Assembly: GCF_900167445.1 (NCBI RefSeq)
Contig: NZ_FUZT01000001.1
Location: 155,094 to 219,093 of the forward strand
Reading direction: 5' to 3'
DNA: 64,000 bases
Source of the DNA: Maledivibacter halophilus
GTDB lineage: Bacteria; Bacillota; Clostridia; Peptostreptococcales; Caminicellaceae
Shown one piece after another: positions 26,631 through 36,177 of this stretch (position 1 is the first letter of the stretch; each line of letters opens with the position of its first letter). Position numbers and translations under genes: made by a program. Under the pieces are notes generated by a model. It did not search any database. It was not told the DNA's origin and saw nothing but the letters and a program-made list of their open reading frames with translations.

Positions 26631-27483
26631 GAATATTAGAAAAAAGGGGCCTTGGAGAGACGTATGGAGAAGGCTTAGAAAAAACAAATTAGCTATGTTT
26701 GGATTGATAGTTCTTATATTATTATCTTTTTGTGCTATTTTTGCTAACCATATAGCACCTGAGGGTTATGATGATCAAAATCTATCTAGGAGATTTTCAT
26801 TCCCTAATAAAGAAAATTTACTTGGAACAGATAACTTTGGTAGAGATATATTAAGTAGAATGATTTATGGCAGTAGAGTTTCTCTCACAGTTGGATTTAT
26901 AGCCGTTGGAATGGCTGTGGTAATTGGAGGAGGACTTGGAGCTGTTGCGGCCTTTTACGGTAATAAAGTAGATAACATAATTATGCGTGCTATGGATATA
27001 TTACTTGCTATTCCAGGAATGCTCCTTGCTCTATCACTAGCAGCAGCTTTAGGACCGGGACTTAACAATATGATGATTGCTATAGGGGTAGGGAATATAC
27101 CCAGTTATGCAAGAGTTGTGAGGGCATCTGTTTTAACTGTAAAGGAACAAGAATATGTTGAAGCAGCAAGATCAATAGGAGCAAGTGATTTTAGGATTAT
27201 ATTCGGTCATATAATACCAAATGCTATGGCACCTATTATAGTACAAGCCACCCTTGGGGTTGCAGGGGCCATACTCTCAGCTGCTGCTTTAAGTTTCTTA
27301 GGGCTTGGTATACAACCACCCTATCCTGAATGGGGTGCTATGTTATCGGGGGCAAGACAATATATTAGAGATTATTGGTATATGACCACTTTTCCTGGGC
27401 TTATGATAATGATAACAATTTATTGTCTAAATGTTTTAGGTGATGGTTTAAGAGATGCTCTCGATCCACGTTTGAAAAACTAG
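26623..27483 (+). CDS. Peptide ABC transporter permease, DppC/OppC type
   Basis: A 286-residue second permease. It has the N-terminal cytoplasmic stretch WRRLRKNKLAMFGLIVL, the LLGTDNFGRDILSRMIYG motif specific to DppC/OppC proteins, and the EAA loop EAARSIGASDFRIIFGHII. It is translationally coupled to the preceding permease by an 8-base overlap. It forms the heterodimeric channel of the importer. Confidence 0.9.
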   Translation: MNKNIRKKGPWRDVWRRLRKNKLAMFGLIVLILLSFCAIFANHIAPEGYDDQNLSRRFSFPNKENLLGTDNFGRDILSRMIYGSRVSLTVGFIAVGMAVVIGGGLGAVAAFYGNKVDNIIMRAMDILLAIPGMLLALSLAAALGPGLNNMMIAIGVGNIPSYARVVRASVLTVKEQEYVEAARSIGASDFRIIFGHIIPNAMAPIIVQATLGVAGAILSAAALSFLGLGIQPPYPEWGAMLSGARQYIRDYWYMTTFPGLMIMITIYCLNVLGDGLRDALDPRLKN

Positions 27484-27502
27484 TCAGGAGGTACAATTTA
27501 TT

Positions 27503-28489
27503 ATGAATGATAGTATATTAAAGATAAATAATTTATATATAGATTATAAAACAGATGATGGAGTTGTTGAAGCTGTTAATGATTTAAATCTTAGTATTAA
27601 AAAAGGAGAAACTCTAGGATTAGTAGGAGAAACAGGGGCTGGCAAAACGACTACTGCTCTTGGTATTATGAGATTAGTTCCTGATCCACCAGGTGAAATT
27701 ACAAAGGGAGAAATAATATTTAATGGTGAAAATTTACTTGAAAAATCTAAAAAAGAAATAAGCAAAATTAGAGGCAGCAAAATTTCCATGATTTTTCAAG
27801 ACCCTATGACATCTTTGAATCCTGTTATTACAGTTGGAGATCAAATCGCTGAGGTTATAAGGCTTCACGAAAAAATTTCTAAAGCCCAAGCCCATATTAA
27901 GGCAAAGGAAATGCTTGAGCTTGTAGGAATTCCTGGAAATAGATTTTCTGAATATCCTAATCAATTTTCAGGAGGAATGAAGCAAAGAGTTGTAATAGCC
28001 ATAGCTTTGGCATGTAGCCCTGAACTTTTAATTGCAGATGAGCCGACAACTGCCCTTGATGTTACTATTCAAGCTCAGGTTCTTGACCTTATGAATAATT
28101 TGAAGAGAGATTTTAAAACTTCTATGATTTTAATTACTCATGATTTAGGGGTTGTAGCTGAAATTTGTGATAAAGTTGCTATTATGTATGCAGGAGAAAT
28201 TTTGGAATATGGCACATTAGAAGATATTTTCAATAATCCTTCACATCCTTATACACTAGGGCTTTTAGGCTCTATACCTAATTTAGATGAAGATGTTTAC
28301 AGGTTAAAGCCTATACAAGGATTGACTCCAGATCCATTTAATCTTCCAAATGGATGTCCCTTTGCTCCTCGCTGTCCCCAGAAGAGAGATGAATGTGATA
28401 AAAATAAATTTGAGTTGAAGGCTATAAATTCTACCCATAAAGTAAGGTGTATATTATTTGGTAGCACAAAAAAAGGAGGACAAAAATGA
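27503..28489 (+). CDS. Peptide ABC transporter ATP-binding protein, DppD/OppD type
   Basis: A 328-residue ATPase with Walker A GETGAGKTT, Q-loop MIFQDPMTSLNP, signature FSGGMKQR, Walker B IADEPTTALDV and H-loop LITHDLG. The C-terminal oligopeptide-transporter extension contains the Cys-rich stretch CPFAPRCPQKRDEC, which in related proteins binds an iron-sulphur cluster. It pairs with the DppF-type ATPase, whose gene overlaps this one by four bases. Confidence 0.92.
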   Translation: MNDSILKINNLYIDYKTDDGVVEAVNDLNLSIKKGETLGLVGETGAGKTTTALGIMRLVPDPPGEITKGEIIFNGENLLEKSKKEISKIRGSKISMIFQDPMTSLNPVITVGDQIAEVIRLHEKISKAQAHIKAKEMLELVGIPGNRFSEYPNQFSGGMKQRVVIAIALACSPELLIADEPTTALDVTIQAQVLDLMNNLKRDFKTSMILITHDLGVVAEICDKVAIMYAGEILEYGTLEDIFNNPSHPYTLGLLGSIPNLDEDVYRLKPIQGLTPDPFNLPNGCPFAPRCPQKRDECDKNKFELKAINSTHKVRCILFGSTKKGGQK

Positions 28490-29454
28490 GTATTTTATTA
28501 GAAGTTAAGAATTTAAGAAAATATTTTAAAACTCCTAAAGGAATGCTCCATGCTGTAGATGGTGTTAATATGCAAATAGAATCTGGTAAAACACTGGGGG
28601 TTGTTGGAGAATCGGGCTGTGGAAAATCAACATTAGGTAGATTAGTTCTGCATCTTTTAGATTCCTCTGATGGGGAAGTATATTATCAAGGAAATAATAT
28701 TACCCATGTAAATAAGAAAGAGCTCAAAGAGCTTAGAAAAAATATGCAGATGATATTTCAGGATCCATTTTCATCTCTTAATCCAAGAAAAACTGTAAGT
28801 CAGATAATTGTAGAGCCTTTACAAATATATAAAGCGTATCCTTCTAAAAAAGATATGATTAAAAAAGTATATGAGCTAATGGATACCGTTGGTCTTGCAA
28901 AACGACTTGAATATTCATATCCCCATGAACTTGATGGCGGTAGAAGACAAAGAATTGGGATTGCAAGAGCTTTAGCCCTTAATCCAGAATTTATTGTGTG
29001 TGACGAACCCGTATCTGCCCTTGATGTTTCAATTCAAGCCCAAATACTTAATTTAATGCAGGATTTGCAGCTTGAAAGAAAGTTAACATATATGTTTATA
29101 AGTCATGATTTATCAGTTGTAAAACATGTTTCTGATAATATTTGTGTTATGTATTTAGGAACCTTAGTAGAAAGTTGTGCATCTAAAAATTTGTTTAAAA
29201 ATCCTTTGCATCCTTATACGAAAGCACTGCTTTCTGCTATACCTGTTCCTAAAATAAACATTGAGAAGAAAAGGATTTTATTAAAAGGAGAGATATCATC
29301 TCCAATAAATCCTAAGCCCGGCTGTAGATTTGCACCTAGATGCTTATATGCAAAGGATATTTGTACTAAGAAGCAGCCGAAATTAATTGAAGTTGAAGAG
29401 AATCATTTTGTTGCTTGTCATTGTCTAAAGGAAAATAATAAGGAGTCAATGTAA
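28486..29454 (+). CDS. Peptide ABC transporter ATP-binding protein, DppF/OppF type
   Basis: A 322-residue ATPase with Walker A GESGCGKST, Q-loop MIFQDPFSSLNPR, Walker B VCDEPVSALDV and H-loop FISHDLS. The signature reads LDGGRRQR instead of LSGGQ, a variant known in clostridial members. The C-terminal Cys cluster CRFAPRCLYAKDIC is present. ATGA overlap with the DppD-type gene means coupled translation. Last gene of the importer operon; a long AT-rich hairpin follows. Confidence 0.92.
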   Translation: MSILLEVKNLRKYFKTPKGMLHAVDGVNMQIESGKTLGVVGESGCGKSTLGRLVLHLLDSSDGEVYYQGNNITHVNKKELKELRKNMQMIFQDPFSSLNPRKTVSQIIVEPLQIYKAYPSKKDMIKKVYELMDTVGLAKRLEYSYPHELDGGRRQRIGIARALALNPEFIVCDEPVSALDVSIQAQILNLMQDLQLERKLTYMFISHDLSVVKHVSDNICVMYLGTLVESCASKNLFKNPLHPYTKALLSAIPVPKINIEKKRILLKGEISSPINPKPGCRFAPRCLYAKDICTKKQPKLIEVEENHFVACHCLKENNKESM

Positions 29455-29513
29455 ATTTATAATCTATACAAATTATAAAAATGTAGTTTTGATATTTTTA
29501 ATAAATTTTAGAT

Positions 29514-29572
29514 ACTAATCATAAATCAGACCTCTATTAGTAGAAGAAATTATTTGATTATGATTAGTCTTT
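29514..29572 (+). terminator. Probable terminator of the peptide importer operon
   Basis: ACTAATCATAAATCA (29514-29528) pairs with TGATTATGATTAGT (29555-29568) with one bulged base. CTTTCT follows, a weak T-tract. Confidence 0.55.
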
Positions 29573-29718
29573 CTAGGTTTCAATATGTATAATTATTCTA
29601 TTTTTGGAAAACTGTAATTTTTTTTGTGATAAATTTACAAAAAAATGTTATTATAAATATAGGCTTAAAATTTTAGTTGATATTTTACATTATTTAAAGT
29701 ATTATTTGTAATTGTGAT

Positions 29719-29745
29719 TTAAAGATAAATATCTTTAAGTATAGT
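29719..29745 (+). promoter_or_regulatory. Perfect palindrome upstream of the YheO-like regulator gene
   Basis: TTAAAGAT and ATCTTTAA flank a 4-base centre (29719-29738). A TATAGT element follows at 29740-29745, so the palindrome overlaps the expected -35 region. It is a candidate autoregulatory site for the gene at 29798. Confidence 0.4.
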
Positions 29746-29797
29746 GTAAATATGATAGCTTTATTGTCTTAAAATTATTATATAAGGAGGAATAGAA

Positions 29798-30472
29798 ATG
29801 ACACAGGATGAATTAATAGATTCTTATAAACCAATGGTAGATTTTATTGCAGATATTTATGGTAAGAATTGCGAGGTAATACTCCACGATTTGAGAAATC
29901 TTGAAAGCTCTATTGTGGCTATAAGGAATAATCATATAACTGGTAGAAACATAAGTGATACTGTAACAGATTTTGCCCTGGAAATTGTTTATAATAAAGA
30001 TAAATATAAAGATAAAAAATTTATCACAAATTATACAGGAAGAACAAAGGATAACAGCAGAATACTTAGAGCATCTACTTACTTTATTAGAGATAAAAAA
30101 AATGATTTAATAGGTATGCTTTGTGTAAATGTAGATATTACAGCTTTACACGATGCTAGATCCTTTATAGATGAGTTATTGATGGAAAATTTAGAACAGA
30201 ATATAATCAATAATGAGAAAGAAAAAGATGAAAAAGATAAAAAAGAGAATTTTGGACTTAGTATAGATGAACTTGTAAATTCTATAATTAATGATGTATT
30301 ATCTAATAATCCTATAGAGCCTTCCAGAATGCTAATAGAAGAGAAAAAAGAAATAGTAAATAGATTAAATAAAAAAGGTGTATTTCTATTAAAAGGGTCA
30401 ATTAATCAAGTGGCATCAAAATTAGAAGTTTCAGAGCAGACCATATATAGATATCTTAAGGAATTAGAATAA
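29798..30472 (+). CDS. Transcriptional regulator with YheO-like PAS domain and C-terminal HTH (DauR-like)
   Basis: A 224-residue regulator. The N-terminal half (residues about 5-115: YGKNCEVILHDLRN, RILRASTYFIRDKKNDLIGMLCVN in two parts) is the YheO-like PAS domain. A charged linker follows, and the C-terminal HTH contains GSINQVASKLEVSEQTIYRYL. Relatives include DauR, the repressor of D-arginine catabolism. Its neighbour on the other strand is a CntK-like amino-acid epimerase, and the peptide importer lies upstream, so a D- or racemised amino acid could be its effector. That last step is inference. Confidence 0.85.
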   Translation: MTQDELIDSYKPMVDFIADIYGKNCEVILHDLRNLESSIVAIRNNHITGRNISDTVTDFALEIVYNKDKYKDKKFITNYTGRTKDNSRILRASTYFIRDKKNDLIGMLCVNVDITALHDARSFIDELLMENLEQNIINNEKEKDEKDKKENFGLSIDELVNSIINDVLSNNPIEPSRMLIEEKKEIVNRLNKKGVFLLKGSINQVASKLEVSEQTIYRYLKELE

Positions 30473-30541
30473 TTTGAACTTTTAAAATTGAAATTTTATA
30501 ACATCGCAAATTAAGCATATTAATGATTTATAATATATAAT

Positions 30542-30576
30542 AAAGAAACTAAGAAGTTTATATTCCTAGTTTCTTT
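30542..30576. terminator. Bidirectional terminator between convergent genes
   Basis: AAAGAAACTA (30542-30551) pairs exactly with TAGTTTCTTT (30567-30576). It lies between the regulator (plus) and the epimerase (minus). Confidence 0.75.
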
Positions 30577-30612
30577 CCTAATTATAATATTTTTTATATG
30601 TGAAACTTTACA

Positions 30613-31458
30613 TTAAATATATAAAATCCCTTCTGCAACAATATCTACAACTCCTTTAATATAGATATTGTCTACACTATTTTCACACCACTGTGTAATT
30701 ACCTCCAAACTTCCTCCAGGTTGATTTACTATTAGTTCTATGTTTTTTTGCGAATTGTAGGAATGCACAGCACCTACAGCAGCTGTTCCTGAACCGCAGC
30801 CCCTTTCCCAAATAAGACTTTCGGTAGACTTAACATAGACTAAAGGCTGCATATATGATCGTTCTTCATCATAAAACATTACTCCAAGTGCTTCAAACTT
30901 TAAATCTTCAAAGTTTTTCTTTAAATTCATGAAGAAATTTTTTTTTGAATCTATTTTATTGTCATTTACAACTAAATGAGTTATTCCTGGAAATTCGACA
31001 AGCTTTCCTTTGATAGTAGTATTATTATAATTAATAGAAAAATCTTCTATATTTTGGGGAGAAGATATTTTAGCAGTAGAGATAAAGCTATTCATATCAT
31101 TTTTTTGATTATTTAATTCCACTTCACAAAAAACTAGCTCATCTAAACCAGATACTTCCAAAGGAACTATATATTTTTCTTCCTTTTTCTGGATTTTGCA
31201 GTGTTGTCTTTGAACCAGAATAGCTGCAAGTGATCTAGTGGCATTAACACAAAATTCGCCCCCCATCATATGAAGTCTTACACAAGCTTGGCTATTTTGT
31301 GAGGAAATATTTTCAATAAATCCCACTTGTTCTGCATGGATATGATTATAATCCATTATATGATTTGCTATTTCTATGTATTTTTGACGAGGGAGCGGAT
31401 CTGAAATAAATACAGTCATATTTTCAGTTGGATTTGTTTTAATAAAATTTAACTTCAT
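30613..31458 (-). CDS. CntK-like amino-acid racemase (diaminopimelate epimerase fold)
   Basis: A 281-residue protein of the DapF fold. The two catalytic cysteines are Cys70 in GGEFCVNATRS and Cys221 in WERGCGSGTAAVG. From memory it is much closer to the staphylococcal histidine racemase CntK than to DapF: TNPTENMTVFI, HAEQVGFIE, MFYDEERSYMQPLVYV, SLIWE, NQPGGS and the C-terminal IKGVVDIVA all have direct counterparts. CntK makes D-histidine for the metallophore staphylopine. No CntL (aminobutyrate transferase) or CntM (opine dehydrogenase) gene is seen in this window. The Dpp-type importer 1.2 kb away belongs to the same superfamily as CntABCDF. A free-standing amino-acid racemase is the safest reading. 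Confidence 0.8.
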   Translation of the reverse strand: MKLNFIKTNPTENMTVFISDPLPRQKYIEIANHIMDYNHIHAEQVGFIENISSQNSQACVRLHMMGGEFCVNATRSLAAILVQRQHCKIQKKEEKYIVPLEVSGLDELVFCEVELNNQKNDMNSFISTAKISSPQNIEDFSINYNNTTIKGKLVEFPGITHLVVNDNKIDSKKNFFMNLKKNFEDLKFEALGVMFYDEERSYMQPLVYVKSTESLIWERGCGSGTAAVGAVHSYNSQKNIELIVNQPGGSLEVITQWCENSVDNIYIKGVVDIVAEGILYI

Positions 31459-31973
31459 TTATATATCAGTCCTTTTTAAAGAAATTATATAATAAGATGT
31501 CGAATGATTATATGTATTTAAAATCTTATTATGGTATATCCTATACTTTGTATTATATTTTAAATAATATGAAAATTCAATATATAGTTATAATGGAGTA
31601 TATTTGGTTTACTGTATTTAGATAAGATATGTAAAAGTAATTTGTTAAGTTTGTTCATCACATATTTATAAAATAATTGCATATTAGCATCTTTTATTAT
31701 ATATTGATATTATTGAAAATATAGAAGAAACGAAAGCTTTTAAGTCTACTTTTTACAAATCTTTAAAGTTTAACTTCAATTATTAATCAGATTATGATAA
31801 AAATATGAACTTTTCTATTGGTGCTACATTGTTAAATCCATTATAATTTAGAAAAGATTTGGAAAACTAATTATTTTTAGGATAGAATAAATAGAAAATA
31901 AATATAACAAAGACTCTTATGAGGAAATGTTTCTGATATTATAGATTTTGCAGTAATATTTTGGAGTGATTAT
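31459..31973. other. 515-base intergenic region between divergent genes
   Basis: It holds the promoters of the epimerase (minus) and PucR (plus) genes. I see no ORF, repeat of the families described here, or strong hairpin in it. It is extremely AT-rich, with CTTTAAAG-type stretches near 31760. Confidence 0.4.
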
Positions 31974-33566
31974 ATGGATATGAAAGTTAAAAATCTAATG
32001 GAGCAGTTTGGAGATTTTAGAGTTTTAGCAGGAAAAAATGGCTTATATAAAAGAGTGAGCACGGTTAGTGTTATGGATGCTCCAGATATATATAACTGGA
32101 TGAAAGGTGGAGAATTCTTAATTACTACCGGGTACATAATGAAAGATGATCCATTAAAGTTAAGACATTTAATTATTAAACTAAATGAAAATAAAGCAGC
32201 AGCCCTAGGTATAAAATTGGGAAGGTTTATTGAAAAATTACCACAAGAGGTAAAGAAAGCGGCAGATGAGCTTAATTTTCCCATTTTATATATACCTACT
32301 AAATATGCTTTTACTGATGTTATAAATCCTGTACTTTCAAGAATAGTAAATGCACAAGCTAGAAAGTTAGAGTTGTCTGAAAAAATCCATAAGTCATTTA
32401 CACAAATTGTTATAGAAGGAAAGGGAACCGATGATATAGTAGATATGCTATATGAAATATTAGGCAAGGATTTGGCCTTTGTTGACTTGATTTTTAGTAA
32501 AACATATATTAGAGGTATGTCTCATAAATTTAAAGAAGATATATCTAAAAATTATTATAATAAATATTATAAATATCCAGTTCGAATTAGCAGTTCTATA
32601 TATGGCTATATAGTGGTTAAAGAAAAGGCTTTGGAAGATTTAGATAAGACAACTATAGAACATGCTAGTACAGTTTTAAAACTAAATATTCAGAAGAAAA
32701 TATCCAACAGGCAAATAGAGCAGAAGTATAGAGATGAGTTTATTCAAGATTTAATACTAAATAATATAAAAACTGTGGAAGAAGCAGATAATAGAGCTGC
32801 ACTATATGGATGGAAAATAGATAAAGGACTTGTTTGTGTAATAGTTGATATAGATAATTTTAAAGAAAAATTTATATCTATAAAAAAGACAAAAAAGCTA
32901 GAACAAGAAAGGGATAATATATTTTATTTAGCTACTACTATAATGAAAGGAAATTTTCACCAATGTTTTTATACTACTTATAGTGATAGCATAGTTTTTT
33001 TAGTAGAACCTAATATAAATCCCATAGAAAATTTTTTTAAAAAACTTAAAGGGATAGGAGAAGAACTGCGAAAGACTGTTAGAGATAAAAGCAGCTTCAC
33101 AGTTACTATAGGGATAGGAAATTATAAAGAATCTATAATAGATGTATATATTAGCTTTGTGGAAGCTCAAAAAGCTGCAAGAATAGGAAGGGCTATTTAT
33201 GAGAAAGATAAAACCCATATTTATTCTGACTTAGGAGCTTATAAAATGCTTTATAATCTTTCCTTAAAAGAAGAATCTAATAGATTTTGTCGTGAATATT
33301 TGCAAAGCCTTATAAATTATGATATTGAGAATGGTTCAAAGTATATAGATACTTTAAGCTGTTTAGTTAAAAATGACTGGAATTTAAAACAAACAGCAGA
33401 GGAGCTATTTATTCATTATAACACCATGAAATATAGATTTAGTAAGATTACTGAGATGGTTGGTCTTGATTTAAATAATAGAGAAGAGAAGTTTAAAATA
33501 GAGCTTTGTTTAAAGCTTATGAATATGAGTAAACAATATTCCTTGTACATGAAGACTAATATATAG
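31974..33566 (+). CDS. PucR family transcriptional regulator
   Basis: A 530-residue regulator. The N-terminal PucR/purine-catabolism domain is recognisable from VSTVSVMDAPDIYNWMKGGEF and LITTGY. A central GGDEF-like sensor region follows (with FTVTIGIGNYKESI and EAQKAARIGR). The C-terminal PucR HTH contains NDWNLKQTAEELFIHYNTMKYR. PucR-type proteins activate purine, hydantoin, amide or amino-acid catabolism genes next to them. Here it stands 90 bases before an amidohydrolase-M20-membrane protein unit on the same strand and is its likely activator. Its stop codon lies inside the terminator hairpin. Confidence 0.9.
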   Translation: MDMKVKNLMEQFGDFRVLAGKNGLYKRVSTVSVMDAPDIYNWMKGGEFLITTGYIMKDDPLKLRHLIIKLNENKAAALGIKLGRFIEKLPQEVKKAADELNFPILYIPTKYAFTDVINPVLSRIVNAQARKLELSEKIHKSFTQIVIEGKGTDDIVDMLYEILGKDLAFVDLIFSKTYIRGMSHKFKEDISKNYYNKYYKYPVRISSSIYGYIVVKEKALEDLDKTTIEHASTVLKLNIQKKISNRQIEQKYRDEFIQDLILNNIKTVEEADNRAALYGWKIDKGLVCVIVDIDNFKEKFISIKKTKKLEQERDNIFYLATTIMKGNFHQCFYTTYSDSIVFLVEPNINPIENFFKKLKGIGEELRKTVRDKSSFTVTIGIGNYKESIIDVYISFVEAQKAARIGRAIYEKDKTHIYSDLGAYKMLYNLSLKEESNRFCREYLQSLINYDIENGSKYIDTLSCLVKNDWNLKQTAEELFIHYNTMKYRFSKITEMVGLDLNNREEKFKIELCLKLMNMSKQYSLYMKTNI

Positions 33567-33578
33567 TCTTTTTTTTTA
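33552..33578 (+). terminator. Terminator overlapping the pucR-like stop codon
   Basis: AAGACTA (33552-33558) pairs with TAGTCTT (33564-33570), followed by eight more T residues. The TAG stop codon is part of the stem. Confidence 0.88.
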
Positions 33579-33656
33579 TTCTAAGTAGACAATGTATATA
33601 TGATTTATTAATTGTATAATAAGATTAAGTAAAAAAATTAACAAGGAGGAGAATTC

Positions 33657-35009
33657 ATGTACAGTACAAAAGTAGGAATGCTAAAAGACATATTAACTTC
33701 AGCTAAAGAAAACGTTTTATCGGATCCTAATAGTGAACTAGAGAAAACTGGAAGAATCATTTTAAAAAATGGATTAGTAGTAGATCCCAAAAATGAAGTG
33801 GAAGAAGTATTAGATATAGCTATATTAAATGATGAAATAATAGAAGTAGGAAAAGATATTTATATTGAAAAAGGGGATATGGTAATAAGCTGTGAAGGAT
33901 TATTGGTTGTGCCAGGAATTATAGATATGCATCTTCACTTAGGAGATTTATTTGAAGTAAGCACAAACCCTATATATGGTTCAGTAGCAAATGGTGTTAC
34001 TATGGGACTTTCACCAGGAGCGGGCAATACTTTTATGGCACCGGCTTTATTAGGATCAGAAGTAGATAGGGGACTCCCAATAAATATAGGATTGTATCAA
34101 GGGGCTGCTAATGTTTTATCTACTATGCTATCAGTAGAAGAATTAATAAAATTATACAAAGGGCAGTTAGAGGAAGATATAGCTTCAAAAAAGATGACAA
34201 GAAATGGAATCACAAATACTACAGCGCCTTTAATAATAGGTATAAAAGATCATATGGGTCATTTTATAATGTCCGATGAAAATATAGATAAAATATTTGA
34301 AATAACATCTAAAGCTAATTTGGTTTATATGACCCACACTCAAGATCCAGATCATGCCATTAGATTAGTAGAATTATCAAAGAATAGACCAATTCATTTA
34401 GGTCACACTACAGCTGCTGGATGTGGCACCCATAAAGAAGCTTCAGAAGGAATGAAATTAGTTCTAGATTTATGCAAAAAAGAAAACGTTACTGGAGAAT
34501 TTGTCACTACTATGCTAAGAAAAAATAGAGGTAGTAGAGAAGGTCTTACTATGTCAAAAGAATCTCAAAGATTAGCTTATGAAGCTTTGGAAAAGGGGTT
34601 GGTAGATATCTTAATTTCTGATGGTCAAAATGATGCTACTATGAAGGGCTTTGGTGACACAAGGGATAATATACCAGCTTTATTAGAATTATCAGAAATG
34701 GGAGTGTTGAGTTTAAGAGATTCGGTTGCAACTATGACATCAAATCCAGCAAAATTATTAGAAAAGAGAACCAATAATAAATGGTGGACTGAAAAAATAG
34801 GTCATTTAGGTAAAGGGGCCTTAGCAAACATAACTATTATAAATAGCGATGTGAAATCTGCAGTATATACTATCGTAAATGGAGAAGTAGTAGGATTTGA
34901 AAATAGATCAGTTAGACGTGGAAGTGGAGCGGGAGGCTTTATTAGTAAGTTTGGTATGGTGAAAAGAGTTGGAGTAGGAGATTTAGTAATGTTTTCTTAT
35001 AAAAGGTAA
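33657..35009 (+). CDS. Amidohydrolase family protein (dihydroorotase/hydantoinase-like)
   Basis: A 450-residue metal-dependent hydrolase. The HxH pair is in IIDMHLHLGDL and a candidate metal-bridging lysine is in IIGIKDHMGHF. Later ligands lie in YMTHTQDPDHA and HLGHTTAAGCG, and the catalytic Asp in ILISDGQND. The small beta domain is formed by the N-terminus (ILKNGLVVDPKNE) and C-terminus (LANITIINSDVKSAVY). Cyclic imide/amide hydrolysis is the usual activity of this branch. It is probably co-transcribed with the M20 deacylase (25 bases on) and the membrane protein. Substrate unknown. Confidence 0.83.
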   Translation: MYSTKVGMLKDILTSAKENVLSDPNSELEKTGRIILKNGLVVDPKNEVEEVLDIAILNDEIIEVGKDIYIEKGDMVISCEGLLVVPGIIDMHLHLGDLFEVSTNPIYGSVANGVTMGLSPGAGNTFMAPALLGSEVDRGLPINIGLYQGAANVLSTMLSVEELIKLYKGQLEEDIASKKMTRNGITNTTAPLIIGIKDHMGHFIMSDENIDKIFEITSKANLVYMTHTQDPDHAIRLVELSKNRPIHLGHTTAAGCGTHKEASEGMKLVLDLCKKENVTGEFVTTMLRKNRGSREGLTMSKESQRLAYEALEKGLVDILISDGQNDATMKGFGDTRDNIPALLELSEMGVLSLRDSVATMTSNPAKLLEKRTNNKWWTEKIGHLGKGALANITIINSDVKSAVYTIVNGEVVGFENRSVRRGSGAGGFISKFGMVKRVGVGDLVMFSYKR

Positions 35010-35034
35010 GAGTTTAAAAGGGAGAATAGAACTT

Positions 35035-36162
35035 ATGAAAAGAATAGAAAATATTTTAAGAAAATTAATCAATATAAATACTACAAATCCCCATGGGAAC
35101 GAAATGGATGGAGTTAAAGAAATCCTAGGTTTTTTTCCTAAAGGGATAGACTATAAAATAGTAGACCATGAAAATAATAGAGGGTCTTTAATAATAGAGA
35201 TTGAAGGAAAATCTCAAAAAAAAATAGGATTTATAGGGCATATAGATACAGTTCCAGTACCCGATGAATCTAGCTGGATACATCCACCCTTTGAGGGAAT
35301 ATTTAAAGATGGATACATCTATGGTAGAGGTGCAGCTGATATGAAGGGAGGAGTTACAGCTATGATACTAACAGCTCTATATTTTATAGAAAATCATATA
35401 ACTCCTCCAAATACCCTTAAGTTTGTATTTACCGCAGATGAAGAGTCCGATGGAATAGGAGTACAAGCCTTAAGAGATAAGGGACTTTTAAAAGATTTAT
35501 CAAGTGTATTTATAGCAGAACCCTCTGATGAAGAAATTGGAATATGTGAGAAAGGGGCATTATGGTTAAAAATTCATATTAAAGGAAAGGCTTCCCATGG
35601 TTCTAAGCCGGAGCTGGGATTAAATGCTATAGAAAAACTATATGAATATATTAATAGAATAAAAGATAGTTTAGATTTAAAGAAAAATCATTATTTATTA
35701 GGGGAATCTAGTTGTGCCATTACATTAATTAATGGAGGTGTTAAAACTAATATTATACCTGAAAATGCAGTGGCGTCTATAGATATAAGAACTATCCCAG
35801 GTTTTAATCATGAAGAAATTATAGAAAATGCTTATAAAATTGGGCAGAAGATGGAAAGAGAAAATAAAGGAATTGTCGTAGAAATTGAAGTAGAAAACAA
35901 TAGACTTCCATTAACTATAGATGAGGAAAATGATTTTATAAAAAATATAGTATCTGTATATAAAAAATTAAATTATCCAGTGAAATTTAAGGGAATAAAT
36001 TTTTATACAGACGCTTCGCAAATTATTCCATTTCATGATATTCCCTTTGTAATATTGGGACCAGGTGAAGAGAATATGTGCCACCAGAGAAATGAAAGGA
36101 TAAAAATAGAATCAATTGAAAGAATGATAGAGTTTTATATTTCTTATATTAATAATTGTTAA
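35035..36162 (+). CDS. M20 family metallopeptidase / deacylase (ArgE/DapE type)
   Basis: A 375-residue zinc hydrolase. Ligands and catalytic residues: His and Asp in GHIDTVPVPD, bridging Asp in GRGAADMKGG, ADEESDG, Glu in IAEPSDEEIG, and the final His in ENMCHQRNER. The lid domain with the conserved SHGSKPELGLNAIE lies in the centre. ArgE/DapE and YgeY-type deacylases are the closest recognisable relatives. It would act on the open-chain product of the neighbouring amidohydrolase (an N-acyl or N-carbamoyl amino acid); this pairing is inferred from gene order. Confidence 0.87.
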   Translation: MKRIENILRKLININTTNPHGNEMDGVKEILGFFPKGIDYKIVDHENNRGSLIIEIEGKSQKKIGFIGHIDTVPVPDESSWIHPPFEGIFKDGYIYGRGAADMKGGVTAMILTALYFIENHITPPNTLKFVFTADEESDGIGVQALRDKGLLKDLSSVFIAEPSDEEIGICEKGALWLKIHIKGKASHGSKPELGLNAIEKLYEYINRIKDSLDLKKNHYLLGESSCAITLINGGVKTNIIPENAVASIDIRTIPGFNHEEIIENAYKIGQKMERENKGIVVEIEVENNRLPLTIDEENDFIKNIVSVYKKLNYPVKFKGINFYTDASQIIPFHDIPFVILGPGEENMCHQRNERIKIESIERMIEFYISYINNC

Positions 36163-36177
36163 GCTAGGAGGCGTATT

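Noticed and set aside
23695-31458. A staphylopine (cnt) locus
   Set aside because: The importer and CntK-like gene are near each other, but CntL and CntM are absent, the genes are on opposite strands and the importer is next to peptidases.
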